Assembly: GCA_039819665.1 (NCBI GenBank)
Contig: JBCBRM010000020.1
Location: forward strand, 1 to 64,000
Direction of reading: 5' to 3'
DNA length: 64,000 bases
DNA from: JAWPMV01 sp039819665
GTDB taxonomy: Bacteria > Bacteroidota > Bacteroidia > J057
A model generated the notes under the pieces. It made no database searches. It had not been told where the DNA came from and saw only the letters and a program-made list of their open reading frames with translations. Made by a program: the position numbers and the translations under genes. Below, one piece after another: positions 34,728-42,824 of the stretch (positions are counted from its first letter, which is position 1; the number at the start of each line of letters is the position of its first letter).

Positions 34728-34758
34728 AAAAGCGGAGCATTTTCTAATGCTCCGCTTT
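34728..34758 (-). terminator. terminator between the WecA-like gene and rnhB
   Basis: AAAGCGGAGCATT and AATGCTCCGCTTT are perfect complements around TTCT. It lies after the stop of the WecA-like gene on the - strand and separates it from rnhB. Confidence 0.85.
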
Positions 34759-34773
34759 CATCAAATATGAAGC

Positions 34774-35898
34774 TTATACTTGTTTTTGAAGACTAAATCC
34801 AGCATGTGCAAATTGTTTCTCTTTATTGCGTAATGTCTGTGCATTGGCTTTCTTCATCCTATCCTTCCAGTGGAGAACCATCACTGCTGTATAAGCATAG
34901 ATAAGGATTCCTCCAAGGGCAAGTCCAGGCGAGAAACTCAGGAAGAAAGCTCCCAAACAAACGCTAAAGAAAAAAAGACTGTTACCCCAGAGAACTATAG
35001 CTGCCTGCTTGTGACTCAATCCCAATCTCAGCAGAATGTGATGGATATGACCACGATCTGGGTCGAATGGGGAGCGGCCATGTAAAATTCTGTTGATCAT
35101 CACCTGAGAAACATCTGCTACCGGAATGATAATTAAGGAGAACACAAAGCTCACGAACAGACTATTAATGGATACAAATCCGGAAAGCACTGCAGTTGAT
35201 TGAACCAACTTTATACACATGATTGCTATGATAAAGCCTAAGCTGAGTGAGCCCGCATCGCCCATAAATATCTTCGCAGGAGAAAAATTATACTTTAAAA
35301 AAGCTAATGTTGCTCCTAATCCTGTGAAGGCAAGTAGGCTATAGGTATATAGCCCCAGACTACTAAATATCAATCCAAGACCAAGAAAACAGATAGAGGA
35401 TAATCCTCCAGCCAGTCCGTCGATTCCATCTATGAGGTTAAAGGCATTGGCCAGGCCTACGATAGCAAATATGCTGATGATATATTGTGCCGGAAGAGAA
35501 AGACTTTCCAAGCCGAGTATATTGTGTAAATGGGTGATCCTGATTCCTCCATGTGCGGCAAGTGCTGCCATCGCGATCTGAATTAGGAATTTTTGTGTAG
35601 CATCCATTTCCAGGAGATCGTCCTTAAGGCCCATAAAGAATATAATGAGTACTCCAATAAAGCCCAGCTTAAGTTCAGGGCTCTGGCCAAGGTCCGCAAA
35701 CAGAAAGAACGCAAAAGCAAGTGAGATCAATATAGCGACTCCTCCCAGGGGAGGCACTGGCGTAGTATGTTGCTTTCTATGGTCAGGTAAGTCAAAGAGT
35801 TTCTTTTCCCGTGCTACTTCAATGATCACCGGAATGATCTTGTAGCAAAGCACAAAAGCTGTGAGGGTGGAAACAAGAGTAAGGTAAAATTCTGTCAT
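34774..35898 (-). CDS. WecA/MraY-family undecaprenyl-phosphate sugar-1-phosphate transferase
   Basis: A 374-residue membrane enzyme with about ten hydrophobic segments that loads a sugar-1-phosphate (usually GlcNAc) onto undecaprenyl phosphate to start a surface polysaccharide. Family motifs are seen: HTTPVPPLGGVAI, FMGLKDDLLEMDA (the Asp pair), NAFNLIDGIDGLAGGLS, KIFMGDAGSLSLGF and the HIHHILLRLGLSH loop. The last two are more like WecA/TagO than MraY. It uses the carrier made by UppS. Surface-sugar genes in the same window (DUF1972 transferase, GDP-mannose synthesis) could be in the same pathway, but they are not linked to it as an operon. Confidence 0.93.
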   Translation of the reverse strand: MTEFYLTLVSTLTAFVLCYKIIPVIIEVAREKKLFDLPDHRKQHTTPVPPLGGVAILISLAFAFFLFADLGQSPELKLGFIGVLIIFFMGLKDDLLEMDATQKFLIQIAMAALAAHGGIRITHLHNILGLESLSLPAQYIISIFAIVGLANAFNLIDGIDGLAGGLSSICFLGLGLIFSSLGLYTYSLLAFTGLGATLAFLKYNFSPAKIFMGDAGSLSLGFIIAIMCIKLVQSTAVLSGFVSINSLFVSFVFSLIIIPVADVSQVMINRILHGRSPFDPDRGHIHHILLRLGLSHKQAAIVLWGNSLFFFSVCLGAFFLSFSPGLALGGILIYAYTAVMVLHWKDRMKKANAQTLRNKEKQFAHAGFSLQKQV

Positions 35899-36298
35899 CT
35901 GGTATATTTTAATCTCTGTATCAAATATGTGAGATTATTTTGAAGACTCCATACCCATTTTTTTAAAAATTTAACAACCACTTAATTTTTATTTCCGTAG
36001 TAAAAAAGGGCTCAAAATGGCCCCAAATGCCGATTTTTTGGTTTTTTGTCAATTCGATTTTTCGAAATAAATCCGAATCCATCCAAAGTTTAACATATTA
36101 CGATTTTTCGAAATTGTATGAATTCTCTAAGTGCTTCATACTCAATATTTTATATTGAATGAAAATTCAATCTATTTGTGGCTGTATTTCAGGGATTTAT
36201 AATCATATCATGTGGGAAGAAGAGTTAGTGAGTAAAGCCGTAATAGAAAAAGGGTGGGAAAACTCCCACCCTTTTTTATACAAAGTTTTATGCGAAAC
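35899..36298. promoter_or_regulatory. 400-base AT-rich gap with a 14-bp direct repeat
   Basis: Upstream of the WecA-like gene. CGATTTTTCGAAAT occurs twice, at 36055-36068 and 36101-36114, 46 bases apart, each containing the palindrome TTCGAA; they may be binding sites for a regulator. The right end holds the terminator at 36247-36276. A 75-codon open frame here overlaps that terminator and the porin gene and is not credible. Confidence 0.4.
36247..36276 (-). terminator. intrinsic terminator of the PorP-OmpA operon
   Basis: AAAAAGGGTGGGA and TCCCACCCTTTTT pair perfectly over 13 bases around AAAC, 23 bases past the stop of the PorP-OmpA gene. Usable on both strands. Confidence 0.9.
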
Positions 36299-38524
36299 TT
36301 ACTTGAGGATAATCAGATTAGCTCTTCGGTTGAGCGAACGATTTTGTTCTGAACTATTGCTATTTGCAGGCATGATTTCCCCATAGGATATGATTTCCAT
36401 TTGGGATTCTTTTACCCCTCTGACTCGCAAATAGAATTGTACTGCCTTTGCCCGGTTTTGTCCGAGCACCATATTGTACTGGCTTTGGGCTCTATCATCT
36501 GTATGACCTGCGATCAAGGCTCTTTTTTCTGGATGTCGAAGGAGGTAGTCTCCAAATTCATTGAGTCTTTGGAAGAACTCAGGCTTGATGATCGCCTGGT
36601 CTGTATCAAAATAAACTACGGCTTCTTTGATGTATTCAACTGTCTTCCCTGCGACTACAGTTTTCTGAGGATCAGGACATCCCATTTTATCTATCGGGCC
36701 AAAGATCAATGGACATTTATCATCCAGATCTGATAGACCGTCTCTGTCTGTATCTGGACAGCCCGAAAACTGAGGCAATCCCGGTACATACGGGCATCTA
36801 TCTTGCAGGTTGGGAATTCCATCTCCATCTACGTCCATATTGCCGCTCGGACATCCCTGGTTCTGGATAGATCCCGGAGTAAGGGGACATTTATCTTCGA
36901 AATCGGTGATGCCATCCTTGTCTGAGTCTGGACAACCTTTATGCTGCAGGAGGCCATATACAGTTGGACATGCATCCTGATTATCTGGAATACCATCCTT
37001 GTCAGAATCCATCTGAGCCATGGGGCAACCCATTTCCGTTTTCAATCCCGGCAGGTTGGGACAGAGGTCTTCGAAGTCAGCTACTCCATCTTTATCTGAA
37101 TCCGGACATCCCTGAAAGTCCGCGGGTCCTGCTATGGTAGGGCACATATCTACTTTATTCGGAATGCCATCACCATCTGCATCGATATCTGAGCTCGGGC
37201 AACCGCTTCTCACCCGTGGCCCGGGTTCCATGGGACATTTGTCGATTTGATCCGGCAATCCATCACTGTCTGAATCCGGACAACCCATAAAGGCTATCAT
37301 ACCTGGAATTTCCGGGCATTTATCTGCCTGATCTAAGACCCCATCTCCATCTCTGTCATAAGCCGGGCAACCATTTCTATCTATAGGTCCGGGTTGGGTA
37401 GGACAAACATCCTCAGCGTCTACCACTCCATCTCCATCTGAATCCGGGCAACCCATATATTTTTTGATGCCGGGTATGTCCGGACATTTATCTACATGAT
37501 CTTTTATTCCATCACCATCCTGATCGTTGAGGATGCGGGCTTTTCTGGCTTTATAATTTGTCTTGGGGCGTGGTTCTATATCTCCGTCCCAAATGTAGGA
37601 TAAGGTAATTTCCGGCCCTCCTTTTAGATTACTAAAGTTACTAAGAGAAGAAATATTGACATCATAGCTTAAGCCTATGTCAAAATTGTTGAACTTCAAT
37701 CCTACATGAGGAATGACTGCATCATTTAGCCTGTACTGAGCGCCTACTACAAAGGAAACTTCCTGATCATATTCATATTCGGCAGATAATCCTAAGGCCA
37801 TCTGTCTGGCTGTACCCTGAATACTATATCTTCCCATAGGCCTCAAAGACAGCCTTTCCCCTCCAATAAAAGAGAAAGAAGCGTGTAAATTGGTTCGCAT
37901 GGGTAGAAATGTCTCTCCTGCTATGAAGGTATATTGCGGCTGATTGATATGAGCGAAAGAAGCTCCCAGTTCTATATCCAGTAAGCCCGAATTTTCAGCA
38001 GCCAGATATTTATATACTATACCTGACTGAAAGTCTCCCAGGGTGGCTCGGCTAAGAGGAAAGATTTCTCCGCTACCTGTTCCCGGATTAAAGCCGGTAC
38101 CAGGGTTGTATTGACTGTCAAAGGTAAACTGCGTAGGATCGAAGCTTTTTTGGACGAAACCGGTTTTCAATCCCAAACTTAGATTATGCTTTCCCTCAAA
38201 AACTTTATAGCCAAACCCTATTAAAACCTGGGTATGGCGTAAGGCCGTAACTCCCGGATCGTCTCTTAGGATATCCAATCCCAGGCCAAATCTCCCGAAA
38301 GAGAAATCCGCAGCTCCGGTACTAGTGGTAAAAGGATCACTGATGCTGGCCCACTGTCTTCTGTAGGAAGTAAATAGACGTACTTTACCCTCAAAGTTTC
38401 CAATATTACCTGGATTTAGGAATTGAGGCGCATTGAAATACTGAGAAAAGCCCGGGTCCTGTCCCCTCAGGCTAGCCAGAGGAAGCAGAAGTGCACATAT
38501 AAATATTTGTAAAGCTTTTTTCAT
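36299..38524 (-). CDS. PorP/SprF-type protein fused to thrombospondin type 3 repeats and an OmpA domain
   Basis: A 741-residue outer-membrane protein in three parts. After the signal peptide, residues 22-325 are a PorP/SprF-type barrel (DPGFSQYFNAPQFLNPGNIG, then FTSYRRQWASISDPFTT, and the closing LSYIWDGDIEPRPK). Residues about 334-618 carry ten thrombospondin type 3 calcium-binding repeats of the form DxDGDGIxDxxDxCP-(x)n-GCP. Residues about 625-741 are an OmpA-like peptidoglycan-binding domain (LIAGHTDDRAQSQYN, LGQNRAKAVQFYL). PorP normally works beside PorE, which holds the OmpA domain; here both are on one chain. The ATG overlaps the stop of the type B cargo gene by 4 bases, so it is probably the dedicated partner of that cargo. 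Confidence 0.92.
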   Translation of the reverse strand: MKKALQIFICALLLPLASLRGQDPGFSQYFNAPQFLNPGNIGNFEGKVRLFTSYRRQWASISDPFTTSTGAADFSFGRFGLGLDILRDDPGVTALRHTQVLIGFGYKVFEGKHNLSLGLKTGFVQKSFDPTQFTFDSQYNPGTGFNPGTGSGEIFPLSRATLGDFQSGIVYKYLAAENSGLLDIELGASFAHINQPQYTFIAGETFLPMRTNLHASFSFIGGERLSLRPMGRYSIQGTARQMALGLSAEYEYDQEVSFVVGAQYRLNDAVIPHVGLKFNNFDIGLSYDVNISSLSNFSNLKGGPEITLSYIWDGDIEPRPKTNYKARKARILNDQDGDGIKDHVDKCPDIPGIKKYMGCPDSDGDGVVDAEDVCPTQPGPIDRNGCPAYDRDGDGVLDQADKCPEIPGMIAFMGCPDSDSDGLPDQIDKCPMEPGPRVRSGCPSSDIDADGDGIPNKVDMCPTIAGPADFQGCPDSDKDGVADFEDLCPNLPGLKTEMGCPMAQMDSDKDGIPDNQDACPTVYGLLQHKGCPDSDKDGITDFEDKCPLTPGSIQNQGCPSGNMDVDGDGIPNLQDRCPYVPGLPQFSGCPDTDRDGLSDLDDKCPLIFGPIDKMGCPDPQKTVVAGKTVEYIKEAVVYFDTDQAIIKPEFFQRLNEFGDYLLRHPEKRALIAGHTDDRAQSQYNMVLGQNRAKAVQFYLRVRGVKESQMEIISYGEIMPANSNSSEQNRSLNRRANLIILK

Positions 38525-41442
38525 CTCAGGAGGGTAGTTTGTCCTTTAAGTTTTAATTGTTCTCCATTTGCCAGACTTATCAATGCCGTATAGACATAGG
38601 TATCTGCCTGGGCGGGTTCGCCACCATAAGTACCGTCCCATCCTTCACTTTGATCGAGGGTCTGGAAGATCATCTCTCCCCATTCATTGTAAACACTAAA
38701 ATTCAGACTGACGATGTTCTGTCCTCTTACGAAGAGTATATCATTTAGGCCATCTCCATTGGGAGTAAAGGCTGTGGGGATGAATACATTGCTGGGCCTA
38801 TCTTCGTAAATGATAGAAGCAGGATCACTCAGACTATCCGAACAAAGATTGCCGGAGTAGGCGATCAGTCGAGGAGTATAACTCCCAAATTCCTGATAGT
38901 AATGTGTGGGATTTTCCAGACTAGAAAAATTATCACTGCCTGATGTCGGATCTCCGAAATCCCATTCATATCTCATTGCATTGTTAGTAGTTGACAGAAA
39001 ATCTATCTGCAAGCCCTGAGGAGTGAGACCCATATCTGTGTAGGTGAAATTTACACTGGGTTTGGCAGCTGCATAGAAATAGAAAGGAGGAGAATTACTC
39101 ACTGCTCCATCATTGTCTATACCTCTGACCCTGATCTCCTGTAACCCCTCAGTTGTAGCTGTGAAATTATAGGTGGAAAGGGGAGAACGCTGTACCATCA
39201 GTCCATTGAGGAGGAATTCGTAAACAGGGAAACTGTTATTACTGGCAATAAAGCTGGCTGTATTTCCTACACAGATGGTATCATTGGCAGAGATATCCAA
39301 TGAATTGAGCAACATTAGCTTTACATATTCTGCCCGACTCAGCGTATCTCTACAAGCACCTGATCCTGTACTGATCAACTGTATATCGTAATTTCCTTCT
39401 GATAGATAGAAATGTACCGGATCACGGAGACTGGATTTATTGGAAAGACCGGAAACCGGGTCTCCAAAGTCCCATTCAAAGCTTTGAGCCAAAGGCGCGT
39501 TTGCTATAAAACTCACCTCAAATCCTGTAGCCACATCATAGCCATCTACGCTATAGCTGAAATTTGAAACTGGAGCTTCAGCTGCAAATACATTTACTGT
39601 TTGAGAATTGATCTCTTCTCCTGATGTACTGGTCGCCCGCACATATATTTCGTAGTCCCCTGCATCTATCAGGTCAATACTGAATGCTCTATCAGTTCCA
39701 TTTTGGGCCAATTGGCCATTTACATAGAATTGATAATTACTAAAGTTTCCACTGGAAGCCTCCAACAACATATTATCTCCTACGCAAAGGGTATCTCCAC
39801 TACTAAACCCTAAGGGTTCCTGCACTGCCATTCCCAACAAGGAAACAAAACCGGGCCTATATAAGGTATCTGCACAACCTCCTCCTTCACCACGAGCAAT
39901 CAAGGTCGCATCATAGGAACCTACAGCCGGATAAATGTGGGTCGGATCTCTTTGGATAGAGCTATTATTAGCCCCGGATCCAGGATCTCCAAAATCCCAA
40001 ACATAAGCAAAGGCCCCCGAGCTTAAATTGTTGAATTGCACACTAAAGCCTTGCTGACCTTCCCCTAAGAGTGTATAGGAAAAATCTGCCTTGGGAACTT
40101 CAGCGATATATAAAATGAAAGGCTCTGTCCTGTAGTTGATCCCCTCTGTTGATATAGCTGCTACCTCTACTTCCAATACTCCTGCCTGAGTAGGATTGTA
40201 TACCAATACGTTTGAAGCTCCGGTTTGGGTGAAAGCTTCATTTACATAAAAGTCATAATTTGTATAAGTAGTAGGCACCGTGATGTAGGTGATGGCATCC
40301 CCCATACAGATGGTATCGCCATTTTGGTATACTATTGAATCTCCATTTGGGAAATAGGTTTTGGCGAACAGATCAATTCCTGATGAAGGCTCTACCTTTC
40401 GGATCATTTCATTAAAGGCGTCGCCAATGTAGAGAGTATTTGTACGATGATCCATAGAGATAGCGGTTGCCCCACTAAATGAGGCCTCAATTCCATAGCC
40501 ATCCTGACCTCCTACATTGCCTGCCTCCCCGGCATAGGTAGTTACAGAATCTCCTTCTATCCGTCGGATCACATAATTGTAGCCATCCATAACATAGATT
40601 ACCCCATCTTTATCTGAAACCAGATCCCAGGGATAATTAAAGCGAGATTGGGAGGCTTCCCCATCGTCACTCCCTAATAAACCTGAACCAGCTATAGTAG
40701 AGGTAAATCCGGTGGGTTGCACCCTGCGGATTCTGTGGTTCCACTCATCTGCTATAAGGATGGATCCATCCCAGTCCATTTCAATCCCATAAGGTCTGAA
40801 AAAACGGGCTTGAGCACCGGGGCCATCAACAAATCCATCGATAAATGCCTTCCCTGCTATAGTTGTAACCTGGCCGCCTGTACTGATTCTTCTTATTGTA
40901 TGGGCTACATGGTCGCATACATAAATGGTTCCATCTGCTGCGATGGCTATACCTGTAGGATCCGCAAATCGTGCCGTACCCGCAGAACCATCTCGAACTC
41001 CAAAAGAACCTGTACCCGCAATAGTACTTACGATTCCATTGGTATCAATCTTCCTGATCAATTGATTTTTGGTATCCGCTACATAGACATTTCCTACGGA
41101 ATCACAGGCGAGCCCCCAGGGAGAATAAAACCTTGCGGTAGCTCCCGGGCCATTATCGGCACCTATATCTCCTGTTCCGGCAAGGGTGGTGACCATTCCG
41201 GTATTGGGGTCATATTTCTTGATCTTGTGATTCCACCTATCGGCAATATAAACGATGCCCTGTCCATCAACAGCTATACCGTGAGGGTTATTGAAAAGGG
41301 CGTCTTGCAAAGCCAGTCCATCAGCATCACCGGTGGTTTCTACCTGACCTGCTACGGTTGTAACCAGCTGCCCGAAAGCAACTGGTACAAAACTTGCCAT
41401 AATGGCCAAAATAGAGAATATAATTCTATAGAGATTTCTCAT
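38521..41442 (-). CDS. NHL-propeller and PKD protein with T9SS type B sorting domain
   Basis: A 973-residue exported protein. Signal peptide at 1-24; residues about 26-360 are six NHL repeats (PHGIAVDGQGIVYIADRWNH is the first, PWGLACDSVGNVYVADTKNQ the next) forming a beta-propeller; then three cycles of an Ig-like unit (GDTICMGD..., GDTLCVGDN..., NDTICVGN...) followed by a PKD domain (VWDFGDPGSG, EWDFGDPVSG, EWDFGDPTSG); the C-terminus (FIPTAFTPNGDGLNDILF, WDGTYGG) is a type B sorting domain of the gliding-motility/CHU_C kind. Six bases separate it from the glycosyltransferase stop upstream and it overlaps the PorP fusion downstream. Ligand unknown. Confidence 0.92.
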   Translation of the reverse strand: MRNLYRIIFSILAIMASFVPVAFGQLVTTVAGQVETTGDADGLALQDALFNNPHGIAVDGQGIVYIADRWNHKIKKYDPNTGMVTTLAGTGDIGADNGPGATARFYSPWGLACDSVGNVYVADTKNQLIRKIDTNGIVSTIAGTGSFGVRDGSAGTARFADPTGIAIAADGTIYVCDHVAHTIRRISTGGQVTTIAGKAFIDGFVDGPGAQARFFRPYGIEMDWDGSILIADEWNHRIRRVQPTGFTSTIAGSGLLGSDDGEASQSRFNYPWDLVSDKDGVIYVMDGYNYVIRRIEGDSVTTYAGEAGNVGGQDGYGIEASFSGATAISMDHRTNTLYIGDAFNEMIRKVEPSSGIDLFAKTYFPNGDSIVYQNGDTICMGDAITYITVPTTYTNYDFYVNEAFTQTGASNVLVYNPTQAGVLEVEVAAISTEGINYRTEPFILYIAEVPKADFSYTLLGEGQQGFSVQFNNLSSGAFAYVWDFGDPGSGANNSSIQRDPTHIYPAVGSYDATLIARGEGGGCADTLYRPGFVSLLGMAVQEPLGFSSGDTLCVGDNMLLEASSGNFSNYQFYVNGQLAQNGTDRAFSIDLIDAGDYEIYVRATSTSGEEINSQTVNVFAAEAPVSNFSYSVDGYDVATGFEVSFIANAPLAQSFEWDFGDPVSGLSNKSSLRDPVHFYLSEGNYDIQLISTGSGACRDTLSRAEYVKLMLLNSLDISANDTICVGNTASFIASNNSFPVYEFLLNGLMVQRSPLSTYNFTATTEGLQEIRVRGIDNDGAVSNSPPFYFYAAAKPSVNFTYTDMGLTPQGLQIDFLSTTNNAMRYEWDFGDPTSGSDNFSSLENPTHYYQEFGSYTPRLIAYSGNLCSDSLSDPASIIYEDRPSNVFIPTAFTPNGDGLNDILFVRGQNIVSLNFSVYNEWGEMIFQTLDQSEGWDGTYGGEPAQADTYVYTALISLANGEQLKLKGQTTLLR

Positions 41443-41447
41443 ACGAT

Positions 41448-42617
41448 TTATTGGGAAATCGATGCCAAAACTTTTTCATTATTGAGTTCCTCTTGAAAGG
41501 CTACCGGATTTCCTAAGGCCTTTTCCAGGGTATTTGAATAGGCTCTTGAAATGGCCTTCCAGGTGTACATGACCTTCGCCAGCTCTTTCATCTTTTTTCC
41601 AGTCTCTGCTCTTAATTCTGGAGTTAGATTTTCCAGATGCTCTAATAGCTGCTCTGCATTCTCGAAATAGAGGGCCTGCTTTTCTGTTGTATTTACATTG
41701 AATACCGTTCCCCCATATGCCACTACACACAATCCCAGATTCATGGCCTCTACCAAACTCGGATTGGTTCCCCCTGCACTATGGCCGTGGAGGTAGACAT
41801 AAGCATTGCTGCGAAGCATGTCCAATACACGTGCATCTCTGATAAAGTCGAGGAGATAAATATGATCGTGATGGCCATATTTTTTTCGCATATTCTGGCC
41901 GAAAGCACTGTCTTCCCAGTTTCCGAGAATTACTACTGAAATAGAGTTGTTGTGGGAGAACGCATCCAGGATCATTTCAATATTGTTCTCTGGTTCTATT
42001 CTACAAGCTTTGACCCCGTATTTCCCATTAAGGAAAGGGTATTTGGCCAGGTCTTCTGGCTGGATAGCAGCTGTTTTGGCATGATCTCCACCATACGCGA
42101 TCATATCAGATTCCTTTTTGTAAACCGCTTCCACATAATCCTGAATGCCTGCATTATCTGCAATGATCCGATCGGCATATCGTACAGCTATCTTCTCAGC
42201 CAGTTTTAGATAAGCACTGGCAAATTTTCCCCACTTGGGACGACGCCATTCCAGCCCGTCTATATTGACGACTATTTTCTTCTTTCTAAAAAGGAGTTTG
42301 AGTAAAGGAAGGATGATACAACCCGAAACACCTAAAACCAGCAATACATCATTGCGGGTGATGGCATGCATCATCGAGAGGATATCATAAGGAACACTTT
42401 GCGCACCGTTGGGCTTTACCGGAATATATTTAATTTTCGCACCTTCCCATGTGTCGCTTCTTTCTTCCGGTAAATAATTGCGGGTACTATTGTAAACCGT
42501 AATATCATATTTATCCCTCAATTCCAGGACGAAATTGTGAGCAAGAGTTTCTAAACCTCCATATCTGGCGGGTACTCCTACCACGCCAATTACGGCAACG
42601 CGTGTTTTGTTCTTCAT
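41448..42617 (-). CDS. DUF1972-containing GT4 glycosyltransferase
   Basis: A 389-residue cytoplasmic glycosyltransferase. The N-terminal VGVPARYGGLETLAHNFVLEL is the DUF1972 signature (found in rhamnosyl- and related transferases such as the RgpA type), and the C-terminal half has the GT4 donor site with HGHSAGGTNPSLVEAMNLGLCVVAY, where the glutamate of the E-x7-E motif is in place. It is the first gene of a three-gene unit with the type B cargo and the PorP fusion. That position suggests a role in decorating or anchoring the surface product, but it could equally serve a general polysaccharide. Confidence 0.9.
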   Translation of the reverse strand: MKNKTRVAVIGVVGVPARYGGLETLAHNFVLELRDKYDITVYNSTRNYLPEERSDTWEGAKIKYIPVKPNGAQSVPYDILSMMHAITRNDVLLVLGVSGCIILPLLKLLFRKKKIVVNIDGLEWRRPKWGKFASAYLKLAEKIAVRYADRIIADNAGIQDYVEAVYKKESDMIAYGGDHAKTAAIQPEDLAKYPFLNGKYGVKACRIEPENNIEMILDAFSHNNSISVVILGNWEDSAFGQNMRKKYGHHDHIYLLDFIRDARVLDMLRSNAYVYLHGHSAGGTNPSLVEAMNLGLCVVAYGGTVFNVNTTEKQALYFENAEQLLEHLENLTPELRAETGKKMKELAKVMYTWKAISRAYSNTLEKALGNPVAFQEELNNEKVLASISQ

Positions 42618-42619
42618 TT

Positions 42620-42708
42620 AATCTTATTAATCAACATTCAAATATTTGTCAATTTATCGTACTTTCCAATTGATAAAATATACAAATCAAACATTGATTA
42701 TTAAGATT
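42620..42708. repeat. 15-bp inverted repeat upstream of the DUF1972 operon
   Basis: 42620-42634 and 42694-42708 are reverse complements with one mismatch, 59 bases apart, in the AT-rich promoter region of the glycosyltransferase operon. Possible operator or looping site. Confidence 0.45.
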
Positions 42709-42752
42709 GAATACTTGTTCAATATGTTTTTGAGGCTAAATGAAGGTATTTT

Positions 42753-42786
42753 AAAGAAAAAGAAGCCAGCATCTTGCATGGCTTCT
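42753..42786 (-). terminator. intrinsic terminator of the fkbH-like gene
   Basis: AGAAGCCA (42761-42768) and TGGCTTCT (42779-42786) pair around ten bases; on the - strand the stem is followed by TTTTCTTT. It lies about 40 bases past the FkbH-like stop. Confidence 0.75.
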
Positions 42787-42824
42787 GTAGTTAGATTAGA
42801 CCTTTTTTGTATGTCGTATCCAAA

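Noticed and set aside
36159..36386. A 75-codon + strand open frame
   Set aside because: It runs through the terminator at 36247-36276 and into the antisense of the PorP fusion gene.
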